Shown here one piece after another: positions 32,716-43,094 of a stretch of 43,153 nt of DNA. Each line of letters opens with the position of its first letter. The stretch's first letter is position 1. The position numbers were made by a program, and so were the translations under genes. The stretch covers positions 1 through 43,153 of the forward strand of contig JAKCWW010004112.1 of the NCBI GenBank assembly GCA_026260175.1, read 5' to 3'. Source of the stretch: Reticulitermes lucifugus. Its lineage: Eukaryota > Arthropoda > Insecta > Blattodea > Rhinotermitidae. A model generated the notes under the pieces. That model did not search any database. It had not been told where the DNA came from and saw only the letters and a program-made list of their open reading frames with translations.

Positions 32716-33910
32716 TGAAATGTTGTGGCATTCAAGAGTAAGATATGTCTATATTTTTTTTGTTCTTTGTTCCAATACAGCCTGCCTTTAGTTAATTGTT
32801 TGCTGCACTCAGATGTATCAATGCGCACTCAGACACGGCTCGTGTCCAATATAAAGGTCTGTGCACTTATTTAATAGAAAGTTCGACAAGACGGAGGCTC
32901 ATATGTAACGAAATACATGGACACGTTATTGAGATTACTATTTTCTCATATGTGACGACGTGCAGGCACCAACATTTTTGAAGATTACCCCGAAGGTGGA
33001 GGCAGCACGTTTCTCCGAAATTTTGGTGCCTATATACATACCAAAATACACAGTGTCGCATTCCAGAACGCCCTAATCATAAATGCACTAATTATTCTGA
33101 TCAACAAAGATTAATGGTGTTGGTGACCATGGCGCAAGTTTGGGAGGAGGTTTTGGTAGCCTGGGAGGGACACACATTTCTGGTCTGGACGTTGGGGCGA
33201 AGATAAAAAATCCAGTGCCGAGAATTTAACGCTGGTAATCTACATCGTAGGCAGCCAGTGTACGAGCTATAGATCAGAGTTACTATTAGAGCCTATTTTA
33301 TTTAAACTGGGATAGTTCTTCGATTAGACGAGACCGTTTGCTTCCTGATTCTTTCCAGTTCATCGTGTATCAATTACTTTATCTTTACAGTCTGCTTGTA
33401 TTGTCTTTGATAATGACAACGTAGTTGAACAATTCACAAGAAGAAAATTTATGCAAACTTCGTCTTCTGGCGAACCAACGGGCGAGGTTCTTACATTAGA
33501 ATCATGGCGGTATCTGAAGGAAACGTCGCTGGGGACCTTAGTTTAAACGTATAGCTTGTCCGCTAAGCCTTTGATCATTTTGCTGCTTTAGTTAAAGAGC
33601 AGTTGTCAGAGCAATAACGCTTGCGGCTACAATTTTGTTCGGTAGTTATTCGGTTAAAATTTCTGCCCGCTGTCTAGGTATCTAGAGTCACGGTATTTCG
33701 TAATTCACGTCAGTCCCTCCAAACGCATATTGGGATACTGTAGTAGCCTATCTGCAAATAGGCCACGTGCATCTCCTTACATTTTTCTTTCCAGTTACTA
33801 GTCATTATTGTTTGCCCATCTTATTGGCTGGCGGCGTCACAAGACAGAGTAGCCAAAATCCATCTGGACAGTGGAGGGTACTACTGTCTGTGTTCAGGAT
33901 TTCACGGCAG
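32716..33910. other. CpG-rich noncoding stretch
   Basis: No gene recognised. No repeated words shared with other parts of the window were noticed. Confidence 0.35.
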
Positions 33911-33917
33911 GTGATTT

Positions 33918-34282
33918 CCATATGACGGTCTTCTGTCTTTGACTACGTGTGCGTGTAGCCTGACACCGACGTTGCGGAGGAACTTAGTACCTTCATTTTC
34001 AGGGTTGACTAAACTACGTCCTGGTATACGCGGAAGTCTTCCGATAGCGACGTTTCGGAGGAACTTAGTACCTTCATTTTCAGGGTTGATTAAACTACGT
34101 CCTGGTATACGCGGAAGTCTTCCGATAGAGACGTTTCGGAGGAACTTAGTGCCTTCATTTTCAGGGTTGACTAAATTACGTCCAGGTATACGCGGAAGTC
34201 TTCCGATAGCGACGTTTCGGAGGAATGTCGATGTCAAGCTATAAGTCAATAGGGTGTCTGAAAGCAGAAGACTGCCATATGG
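33918..34282. mobile_element. Foldback/MITE-like element enclosing an 81-bp tandem array
   Basis: The left end, CCATATGACGGTCTTCTG from 33918, and the right end, CAGAAGACTGCCATATGG to 34282, are inverted repeats. The similarity continues inward for about 60 bases (left TGTAGCCTGACACCGACGTT; right, inverted, TATAGCTTGACATCGACATT). Between them is the 81-bp array. No target duplication was found, so the true ends may lie slightly outside. The superfamily is unknown. Confidence 0.65.
33968..34228. repeat. 81-bp tandem repeat, 3.2 copies
   Basis: Units start with GACGTTTCGGAGGAACTTAG (first one GACGTTGCGG) at 33968, 34049, 34130 and 34211, exactly 81 bases apart, nearly identical. 81 is a multiple of three, so open frames run through on both strands with a 27-residue period (FRRNLVPSFSGLTKLRPG on +, RLPRIPGRNLVNPENEGTK on -). 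I take these frames as a by-product of the period, with no sign of a real gene. Confidence 0.92.
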
Positions 34283-35220
34283 AGGGCTGTAAAAAATGGA
34301 GAAGATATAAAAATAGTGCTGAAGCAAGTTGCAAGTAAACTGTAGAAATACAAATTTATATTAAGAGTCTGAACTCTGGGTGACTACCTGATCGAAGTTA
34401 GAGGTAGGTGGGAAAGGTGCATTGAGGGAATGAATAAATTTTTGTAGATAATAAACACGTAGATAATGTATGGGAGTTTTACGTTTCATAATGTACACCG
34501 TCTTGTTATAATTAGCGATTAATCGAGGGAGGAGACTCGGTAAACATTATCGGAAGACAATATAAGTAAATCTCATACCACATTAAACAGCGTGTCCACA
34601 CCATGTTGCAAAATTTACGCGTCATGTTATGAAATAGAAATGTTATACTCGCAGCAGGACTCGTCCCGGTTCCCTGCTGCAGTTTACTGTACCCGATCAT
34701 TAAAGCGATGCTTCTGTAGCTAAACACAACAGACTTGCATCAACACGATGAGGTTTCTGTGTTCTGGCAAAATTTTATGTGTGCAGGTGGAATGGAGGCT
34801 ATATCTTGGTGTGTGTGTGTGTTTGTGTAACCTTCTCTCAGAAGGTAGGACACAGTAATAACACGGGAACTCGTGTACACAAACTAGTCGCGTGCCAACA
34901 GAGGACTTATCATGTGCAGGACTTCCGTCAGGGCATCTGGTCTCTGTAGAACCCAGTCTCTCCGTGCAATAGTGGAGTGTGGGGCGCGCCTCGAATCACG
35001 ACGCAAGTGCTCTGCTAGATAGTCGCAATTAAACAACAGAAATTATAAATTCATGTAAACAACGCACACACACACAAATGTAGTTCTTACGTCACAGAAG
35101 AAGCACTGCAACTTGTTACAAAGCCCTCTCGGTTTATACCTTTAAGAAAAATCGTCGCTGTTTGCTGTGAACTCTACGAAATACGTAAATGCGCTGCGCG
35201 GGTATGATGCAGAGAGTTTA
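34283..35220. other. CpG-rich noncoding stretch
   Basis: No gene recognised. A short (TG)n tract is at 34809-34827 and an (AC)n tract at 35066-35077. Confidence 0.35.
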
Positions 35221-35224
35221 GGCT

Positions 35225-35460
35225 CGTTAGCGTCGTTGGTGCAAAGCCTGTTCAAATCGCTTTTACCGTCCCTTCGCCTGTATGCATGTAACAACTCGAA
35301 AACATCTGAACGGATTTTCATAAAACTTAAAATTGGAAAATTTTACGAAAAATTGTGTTGCTGCTTCAATATTAAGGATCACTTTACATGAAGACTTACA
35401 TGCATTTGTGCCGCTGCTACATGCTTATAGTGGCGAGAAATGTTTCGAATAAAGTTTGTA
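35225..35460 (+). repeat. Dispersed repeat E, copy 2
   Basis: Counterpart of the repeat at 31940-32190: AACAACTCGAAAACATCTGA and CGGATTTTCATAAAACTTA, followed by an AAAATTTTACGAAAAATTG stretch. Same orientation, diverged, no coding. Confidence 0.58.
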
Positions 35461-35593
35461 GTGATTAATGAACCGTTATTTTATATGAAATGCATTTATC
35501 CATAATCTTTACTATTTTTTAGATAATCAAATAGAAGTTACGCTGTATGTACATTTCTGAAACGCACCAGCAGAAACAACAAAAATAAAAAAG

Positions 35594-35633
35594 TACTACT
35601 ACTACTATTACTACTACTACTACTACTACTACT
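35594..35633. repeat. (TAC)n microsatellite
   Basis: About 13 copies of TAC/ACT with one TAT TAC interruption. Confidence 0.95.
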
Positions 35634-35938
35634 ATGACGACGACAATATTGCACATATATATAGTCCATCCGCCAAAGCAGGAAAGAAATTAAATCCATT
35701 ACTGGAAGAACCAGCAACACTCTCGCCACACCATGTGCCTATCACTGACGACTGAATCTCTCGCATCGGCGTGAGCTGTAAGTGTATTCAGACATAAGAA
35801 TGATTTTTCAACACCGCACCCTTACACCTACATTTAGTTGTAGATAAGGCAAGAAATTCTGTATATCTAACACACAATTCGAAACAACAAATGAAAACAT
35901 TAATTTTTTTAGTTTATCACCTCACCAAACATTTAAGT

Positions 35939-36138
35939 CAAGGGTGTCCAACACGGGGCCTGCCAGTTTTTGTGTTGCGGGCTGCGGCTACATTAGTAAA
36001 TTACGTACACTATAAACATTACGAAATAATTTAGGTGGTTACGTGTACCACTTATTGTAATTTTTACCGTCCTGCCCGCGAACCAACCCACAGTAACGGC
36101 AGTGACCCTTTACCGGAAAAGATTGGACCCCCCCCCTG
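35939..36138. mobile_element. hAT-like MITE, about 200 bp, decayed
   Basis: The left end CAAGGGTGTCCAA and the right end TTGGACCCCCCCCCTG are imperfect inverted repeats of the CAGGGGTGTCCAA type. Subterminal GGGGCCTGCCAG and GCGGGCTGCGG at the left are typical of this group. Flanks ATTTAAGT (35931-35938) and ATAAAAGT (36139-36146) agree at six of eight positions. The right C-run may be mis-sized. Confidence 0.6.
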
Positions 36139-36149
36139 ATAAAAGTGAA

Positions 36150-37560
36150 CCAGTGGGAATGGTGACACTAAGCAACCACGAGAGCTCACAAGTATAACAC
36201 TAATGTTTAACGCCTATAAAGTGTATCTATCAACTTTAATAATTCTAGGGAATCTTGATTTGGGTAAAACTCCTAAGGTTTTGATTGTGTTGTATATTAT
36301 TTTGCATTGTATACGTGTTATTTCAAACGCCAAATTGCATGTGTGCTACGTCGAAAGATGGTAGTAACTGCCTACATATATAGCGATGTTAAGTGCGTGT
36401 TCGAATGTAAATACACAATAAATTTTGATGAGGACGGAGAGACCCTTGACAAAGTCTTTACAGTCCTAAGACTATACTTAACAATTTCTTTTACTAGACC
36501 TAAAGTGATTTACTGTAAAACACCTTTAAAACATTATTAAATAACGTACATTTTTACTTTTAGTGTGTATAAGTACATTACGCCACGTGGCAGTGTTTGC
36601 CGCAACCTATCTGTCCTTATGAAGCAGTCTAGAGGCAAGTAACAGTCGGTCGGTACTGCATCCTCGCCCTTTGTTAATAAATTTATCTGTAGGTAGCAGT
36701 ACAGTTTATTCGCTCCAGCTCTGTTTCAAGATACTTTCAAGCAAGCTGGTGAGTGAAATCGTGACTGTATATCATTCAATGGCTATGATGTAGCAGTATC
36801 GTAATATAATTTTTGTTGTGGGGTTGAACGCTCCGAAGTGCTGATCACCGCCTGCCAAGCTACAACTGTTGTAAGAAGTTCAGAATATGGATCATCGCCG
36901 TCGTGAAAGCTTCGTATTTTACATCCTAGAAATATTTCAATACTTTCAGAAGCACATGTAGAACATTTCAGGAATCTTCACGAATGGCTTTAATATTCTC
37001 ACTTTCTATCATCGCTGTGTTTTTACCCAAAGAGAGTCAAAACTAAAGGCATAAATTATCTCCCAGTGGTTTGCTTTATAGCAGTGCTAGCTAATAACGA
37101 GTGATCTTTTGGTTCCAGTGTTATTTGGAGAAGCTACTGGGCACATAGAGGCATTCAACTGAACGTACCGAAACCACGACTTTTCCTTTCATTACTGACT
37201 GAAATAATTTGGGCAACAGCAGATGATAACGTATAAACGTACTGAGAATCGTAGGAGTTTGTTTAAATTAATTCAAGAAGCCTGCCATAATTTAGTGAGT
37301 TAGAACAGCCACAACGCATCTGATCAGCATTTAGGAAATGCCTACTTTAAGGCCAAATTACTGATTTCATAGAGCGGAGTTTTCCTTGAGACACGGATAG
37401 TCATTCAGCTAATCACAAAATTAACTGCTTCTTTAGGAAGCCGAAGCTTAAATGTTGTGTTCATAAGAGATTGTCACTTATCTCTATCCTAGTCCACGTG
37501 AATTAAGTCTACAGTCTCCCACCATATTTCTTTAAGGTCCATCTTAATATTATTCTCCCG
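36150..37560. other. CpG-moderate noncoding stretch
   Basis: No gene recognised. An open frame at 36307-36540 has no domain signature. No shared repeats noticed. Confidence 0.35.
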
Positions 37561-37569
37561 CGTACGCTT

Positions 37570-37812
37570 GAATCTTCCAAACGATTTCGTTCCTTCGCAT
37601 TTCCCAACCACAACGTTTCTCATCTCTCCAGTTGCGCTATACACTCCATTTCTTTCATCCTCCATGCTATGGTCATATTAGTAATATTTATCGAAGATTA
37701 CAGATTGTGAATCTCCTCATTAGGCAGTTTTCTCCAGTTTCCTTGTTACTGCCTCCTTTATGGTCCAAATATTCTCCTCGGCACACGGTTCTCAAGCGCC
37801 TTCAGTCTGTTT
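37570..37812 (+). repeat. Dispersed repeat D, copy 2
   Basis: CCCAACCACAACGTTTCTCA, CCTCCATGCTATGGTC, GAATCTCCTCATTAGGCAG and TTTTCTCCAGTTTCC, then CAAATATTCTCCTCGGCACA. The later part matches the minus-strand copy at 29520-29690; the earlier part matches the fragment at 41030-41125. No intact coding. Confidence 0.6.
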
Positions 37813-37839
37813 AAAATTGTCCAGTTTATAGAGTAAAAT

Positions 37840-37945
37840 GTAAAGGTAAAGCTTTTCCTGTCCACGCTATGAGGGCATATGGGGGGAATAGAGTTGTAGC
37901 TCCACTCATTCTTAACCTTGATACTAGATGGAGGTGAGTCCATTG
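37840..37945 (-). repeat. SINE family B, 3' fragment
   Basis: Minus strand: GACTCACCTCCATCTAGTAT, then CAAGGTTAAGAATGAGTGG and AGCTACAACTCTATTCCCCC. It matches the 3' half of the SINE at 32480-32715 and of the copy at 1660-1895. The tRNA-like head is absent. Confidence 0.55.
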
Positions 37946-37973
37946 TATAGTGTCACTGTGTTTAATGTGTTAC

Positions 37974-38021
37974 AAACTCATACCACCACAGTATGCGCAA
38001 ACACTGTGACGGTATGAGTTT
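37974..38021. repeat. 48-bp hairpin-forming inverted repeat
   Basis: Arms of 19 bases (AAACTCATACCACCACAGT and its complement with GT for AC) enclose a 10-base loop. It is too short for a typical miRNA precursor and is not linked to a known element. Confidence 0.8.
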
Positions 38022-39195
38022 TGAACAGATATTCAAGCTGTGGTTTTATCCGGCTTCCAATTTGAATTGTTGTTGCAATTTATGCAGTACAGTTGTGGCG
38101 TAACGAAGCAACGTTTGTTAAAACTCTTAGCCAATAATTGGTTTTGGGTCTCGGTCAGGTACCAGCTGCCATGACTGAAGACTCTAGCAATTTTATTCCG
38201 TAACTACAGACGTAATGGTACGAGCTGTTCCACCTCCCTCCACATACACATGCCACGGCATAAGCTGGCTCAGTACTAATTTGACTGACGAGTTTTCGGA
38301 AAGTACCCAGCTTGATTAATGGCCACAGTAGAGATTGTCTTCATGACTTTTCTAAGTCACTACGTGTTAAATTCCGGTACGACATTAAAACAGGTCAGCA
38401 CTGCTTCCTTAGAGTGTATTTCCAGTTAGCTATATATATTCTGCCAAATGTAACCTCTTCAGTTGACAAAAAATCGTAAATCAACATGAAAATCAGCTAA
38501 CGATTTGTACCTTGTCGTTCTCCTGTTTTTGTTCGTACCCCATGTACACTTCAATCGCCTTGAGCCGCTCTTGCACTGAATATCGGGCACGGTATGTGCT
38601 GCATATTAACTACTGCTCTGTCATAAATTCAAGTCATAAAGTTTTCTCGTTTCTGCCATCTTCCTTTCTTCTGTCCTAAATGTTTGCTTTTATCTACCTA
38701 TAACATCAGACTTGTGGATTAAAATTAGAATATTATGTTTATCGGTTCTTCGTCATAGCTGGTCGATTCATGGATCATATGCCGCCTCTCAAATGAGAGG
38801 CCCTGTTTCCCCACGAGGGTGGAAGTAATTCAACTCTGTTCCTCGTTAGTAGTGAAACAGGCAACGTACAAACTGCAGTGCATTCAATGCTTTGCTCTTA
38901 ACTAATAAACTGTACATCTGTCTTGTATGAAACCCAAGGTTCAACATCGCAAATATGAAATATGAAATTCCAGCACTGGACTAGAATCTAAACCAGTTGA
39001 GTCCACTGCACATCCTCATAATCTTTTTCCTAAGACCTAATCTAATTATATTCTGTATAATGTGTTATCTCGGGCTTTTAATATAATACTTAATATAATA
39101 CTTGGAAATTCTGTATGAGTTCTATCCAGTTCGTGACATGTTTAATTCCTATCTTAAACTCCCTGGTTTGTCAAGATAATAAGACAAATTGAAAT
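38022..39195. other. Noncoding stretch
   Basis: No gene recognised. A short stem (CTCAAATGAGAGG) lies at 38789-38801. No shared repeats were noticed. Confidence 0.35.
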
Positions 39196-39199
39196 CTAA

Positions 39200-39365
39200 G
39201 TTTGTCATGGTAAGGAGTATTATGACCACGCTGTTCTTGGACGTGACTTCATGCAGTGTGCTAGATGCACAGGCTACGAAGGCTTCGAAGAAACTTAACT
39301 GCCTGCATCTTCGGGCTTCAGTCCTGAAGGCAAGGGCAGTAATTTCCTCCCAAAGCAACTTAACA
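39200..39365 (+). repeat. Dispersed repeat fragment (FWDVTPCS type)
   Basis: The frame MTTLFLDVTSCSVLDAQATK resembles the SVFWDVTPCSLVEVYRRF peptide that recurs across insect genomes as translated repeat DNA; this is from memory of the pattern. No intact element is visible. Confidence 0.45.
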
Positions 39366-39799
39366 GACTACATGGCATCAAATCCCATAATATTAGTACG
39401 ATGGATTATGTTAAGGACGTGTGGCTGTCACATTGACTTCTTTGTGTGGTTTTAATTGCAATAAACATTTCATTCGTATGCATTCAAGTTTTTGTTGTAT
39501 TTTTCAAAGACAGTAACTCAGAAACAGGCAGGCTGACTGGTGGAAATTTCTCCACGCGATGAAACACTTGCTGCATACAAATCTGTAGTCAGAGTAGACG
39601 TCACATCAGTAAGACGGAGAAGTTGTCGAACGAGCAAGGGGAAGATTTACTCTCAGGAAAACATTTGATGAGATTTTTCGCAACAGAGCGTAACTTCTGT
39701 TTTAACGTGTTCGCCTTGCTTGTCCGCACGAAAGAAAGTTATTTCCATGTGAATATCTGCTCGGTAATATTTTATTTAAAATCCTACCAAAATTGATCT

Positions 39800-40040
39800 T
39801 CTGGATACATGCTTTATCCCCCCCCCCGAAGTTATCCCTATTTTGACATAATGATGGGGCTTGCGTGGTCAAATGATCCTGGGAGATATGCAGGCGGAAG
39901 CGTAGCTACTGGTAGGGCTTCCCATGCCATAGAGGTCAAAGGTGATAACCCAGAAAAAGGGATACCCGGGTCCTCCAGGTTGGGGGTTGGGCGTGAAGCT
40001 ATGCTGCTGCTGATGATGATGATTGCTTTATAATGAGCAA
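39800..40040 (+). repeat. LINE 5' region fragment
   Basis: GGCGGAAGCGTAGCTACTGG, GCTTCCCATGCCATAGAGG, GTGATAACCCAGAAAAAGGG and GGTCCTCCAGGTTGGGGGTTGGGCG (split here) resemble the leader region that I recall preceding RTE-like LINE ORFs in insects. A C-run is at 39820-39828 and an ATG/GAT-rich tail at 40004-40023. There is no ORF after it. Confidence 0.45.
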
Positions 40041-40099
40041 AATGTTGAGATTGTGAACACATGGGTTATGTCGCCGCTTAGAAGGTTACCAGCATTACC

Positions 40100-40356
40100 A
40101 AGGAACATGCTGCCCGTGTTCGATCCCGGGTCAGTCGATGTGGGATTTTTGGTAGACAAAGTGGCACTGGGACAGGTTTTCCCCCGAGTACTGCGGTTTT
40201 CCCCTGTCATTTTCATTCCACCGGTGCTCCATTACACGGAAAAGTGGGAAAAAATAATCATCATCTTCATCAGAGGGTTGCACAATAAGCCTTAAGGCTG
40301 CGGTGCGTCCGTAGCATCTGCTGCGTGGCCCTACTCAAAAAAAAGGAACATGCTGC
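40100..40356 (+). mobile_element. SINE family A, 5'-truncated, with 14-bp target duplication
   Basis: AAGGAACATGCTGC at 40100-40113 recurs at 40343-40356. The insert 40114-40342 starts at the B-box (GTGTTCGATCCCGGGTCAG) and goes on with GTGGGATTTTTGGTAGACAA, GTGGCACTGGGACAGG, CACCGGTGCTCCATTACAC, TCATCATCTTCATCAGAGGG and GCGGTGCGTCCGTAGCATC, ending in an A-run. The A-box is missing, so it was truncated on insertion and cannot be transcribed by itself. CpGs are mostly kept. Confidence 0.92.
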
Positions 40357-40970
40357 TTGCCTCTGAAGACGTAAGCAGTAGGTACCTTCGAAACGCTGGT
40401 GCTACCTTGGAAACTGTATAGTCCATATAAGTAAATAATAACATAAATGGCGACGATAAGTCTTTGCATTTATATCATACAAAGTAATACGTGTAGAAAG
40501 TGTACGTATTGAACGAGCTCTTGGGAAAAGTAAAATGAGAAAAACAACAATACTGGGGCTGTAAGAAATGTATATTTATGTAGGAAGAAACTGGGGTTAA
40601 GAGTTTTGTTCGAAACATCTTCGTATATCTACTTCGATAAATATTGATTAGATTAAAATTATATTAAAAATTAAATTTTTGTGTTAAAAAGAATGTCATT
40701 CTTTGAAACAGGAATTATGTTTTCAAATCTTTTCAATGCGAAGGCCGATACTCCATGCAAGGAATCATACTCAAAGTACAAGAGCTCAAACCTCTTAACA
40801 ACTTTAACTAAGACAGTAGGAGAGAGGCTTACTAACTACTTAAGTAACGTAAGTCAATGGAGCGGAGTCCCTTGCTATTAATCGCTTTGCTAGTCAAGAA
40901 ATTCTTCTCTTGTGGAACCCAAATATTCACCGCTTTCACAAGACCCGGCCACGCGTCTGTGTCCTGAACA
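40357..40970. other. Noncoding stretch
   Basis: Contains CTCTGAAGACG and CTTCGAAACGC at 40363-40398, a recurrent insect repeat motif considered and rejected here as a hammerhead. No gene recognised. Confidence 0.35.
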
Positions 40971-41029
40971 AGATGAATCAATGGACATCCTTACAGTCTG
41001 TTCCTTTAATATCCAATCTATACCCTTCT

Positions 41030-41125
41030 TCAATCTGCACCTGGATTTTACAAACGGCCCTTTCCCTCCAACTACATTTCTGATATTCGTGCTACACGAC
41101 CCGCTCACATAATCCTCGACTTGGC
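41030..41125 (+). repeat. Dispersed repeat D, copy 3 (fragment)
   Basis: CCTTTCCCTCCAACTACATT and TCTGATATTCGTGCTACACG correspond to CATTTCCCAACCACAACGTT and TCTCATCTCTCCAGTTGCGC at 37600-37638. The 3' half is not present. Confidence 0.4.
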
Positions 41126-41629
41126 CGGGAGTGCAAAGTGTATAAACTTCACACAATTGTAGTCTCTGTCAAGACTAAACCTTAGCTCAGCACCCTTCCC
41201 GAACACCTTACGGTGAGTGGCCAAGGCCTATAGAAAGAAAATAAAACGATAGCTTCGTGTATTTTAATCTCAGTGTGTTTAGTAAGTCGGTCACAGTGGT
41301 CGAGCGATTTGCTGTGCGCACTGTCTTGGACCGCTCGGTTACTGAGATCGTGCCTTAAAAATTGCACTCGGAGCATGGACGGAGGTCCGGCTTTTCGGTG
41401 TGTTGTGTTGTCGTGAGTAGGTAGAGACCCTGCGATGGGCCAAGTCCCGGTAAAAGGAGTTCTACAAATTATCCGTTACATTCTTAATTTCAGAAGTGAA
41501 GGCTGAAACTGAAGAAACTCGGAAGGTTTGCACCGCAAAAGAGAAGAAGAAGAATTATGTTTTTAGATAGCAGATGAGAAGACGACGGATTTTGTAGCAC
41601 ATCGTAACAAGCTTATGCATATATTGGGG

Positions 41630-41920
41630 AGAGGAGGGGCGCGTACGGAGTTCTGGTGGATAAACTTGCGGGAAAGAGACCATTCGGAAGACCTAGGTGT
41701 AGACGGAAGGATAATAGCCAAATGGATTTTCAAGAAATTTGGTGGGGAGGGGGTCGTGGACTGGATTTATCTGGCTTAGTACGGGGATAATTGGCGGGCT
41801 CTTGTGAGCGCGGTAATAAACCTTCGGGTTTCATAAAATGCAGGGAGTTTCTTGACTAGCCGAGGAAGTGTTAGCTTCTGAAGAAGGACTCTGTTCCGTG
41901 GATTTAGTTGGTAACAAGCA
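41630..41920 (+). repeat. LINE tail (copy 4), longest
   Basis: GGAAAGAGACCATTCGGAAG gives [10 protein letters not shown], followed by [16 protein letters not shown]; further on TTGTGAGCGCGGTAATAAAC and CTTCGGGTTTCATAAAATGC (the AVINLRV codons and stop) and a 3'UTR with TTAGCTTCTGAAGAAGGACT, then GTTCCGTGGATTTAGTTGG. It is the C-terminus and 3' end of the RTE-like LINE seen in three other places. Frame shifts and a stop show it is dead. Confidence 0.75.
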
Positions 41921-41978
41921 TTTAGAAAATATAAAGTGAATGAAATTTTGACTTGTTAGCGTTGTACCGAAATATTTG

Positions 41979-42036
41979 AATCCTGCCACACGTTCGAAGG
42001 GTTTAGTAATCCTGCCACACGTTCGAAGGGTTTAGT
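41979..42036. repeat. Perfect 29-bp tandem duplication
   Basis: The unit AATCCTGCCACACGTTCGAA plus GGGTTTAGT occurs at 41979-42007 and 42008-42036 with no difference, so the duplication is recent or is an assembly artefact. Confidence 0.95.
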
Positions 42037-42224
42037 AGCTACCCTTATATTCTGATTTTACCCTGTTTCATATCGGCTGGAAATCTGGCTGCCCCTTCTG
42101 TGTCTCAGGAGAGGTGTAACGAGACAGAAATACCTGGCAGCAGTCGCTGTAAAGTGATTTTATTACAACATTCAGACTACAGCAGATCTAATGTGTAACA
42201 GAGGGTGTTAGTGTTGAGGCGGCT

Positions 42225-42420
42225 GCTTATTTTCGTGCGGCTGCGGGGGGTGTACACTGCGTCCCAAGCGGGGAGAATATACGTCGTGGGGCAGGCGATC
42301 TCGCCCCATTCTCGGCCGGAAGGGCACAAGGCGCCGCCCAAGCCTGGGCGCGAACGGTGGTGACCTCTGCTTCATAACGTCTGAATCTTCGTCTTCGTTC
42401 GAATCTCGTCCAAGACGAGG
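42225..42420. promoter_or_regulatory. GC-rich, CpG-dense patch
   Basis: 42241-42360 has 14 CpGs in 120 bases by eye count and high G+C against AT-rich surroundings. It could be a CpG island marking a promoter outside the window or a GC-rich piece of an unrecognised element. No TATA box, initiator or downstream exon can be assigned. Confidence 0.3.
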
Positions 42421-42429
42421 GATGAACCC

Positions 42430-43090
42430 ACCTGTTTGGCGCTTTCCTCCTGTAAACCATCAGAAACGTAATATTTTAGTGTCTTACAACGGCGACTGTG
42501 AAGTTTACTGTCTTTTTGGACGTGAAGCCGTGCAATCTGGTAGATAGCTAGGTTTATCGACAAATGAACCGACTACCTCCATCTTCACGGTAAAAATCTA
42601 ACTTTAAGTAGAGGTAGTAGGTTCTTCCGAAACGTCGTATGTGTTTATCTGATTGCACGATGTCTATTCCAGGAGCTGGTGAAATTTAGCATCGTTAACG
42701 GACTGACTAGGTGATGGGCGCATTGAATGACAGACTGACTGATGAAATAATCATTTTGTAGCTACAATTTTTGCTTGCAGTGCCATCTTTAAACTGTTGT
42801 TCAAGAAAGTCATGCTGTTCCGAAACACCGAAGTTAGAGCAGTTCATCACAAAATCTTACTCCACTTATCTTAAACCACTTCGTTTAGGATAAAAAACAA
42901 GCCATTTACCAAATTGCTATGTTAATATTGTCCAACCCTTTACGTCTTGATCTCATATGTTGGCCACTGTCCACGAGGGTTTTAACCAGATGTTTACACA
43001 TTTTTGCTGCCTTCTCTGTATATTGCCCCCCCTCACTTTCAATTTATAAAGCTTAACATCACAAGTTATTGAGTATGTAGTTGTCGCAAT
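42430..43090. other. Noncoding stretch
   Basis: No gene or shared repeat recognised. Confidence 0.35.
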
Positions 43091-43094
43091 TACG

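Noticed and set aside
33902..34327. 141-codon repetitive protein on the minus strand (and 101 codons on +)
   Set aside because: Both strands are open only because the repeat period is 81 bases; the frames run through the inverted ends of a foldback element.
40357..40410. Third hammerhead: CTGAAGA ... GAAAC
   Set aside because: Stem I strands are not complementary and the triplet would be GUG, which is not cleavable. The core words alone are not enough.
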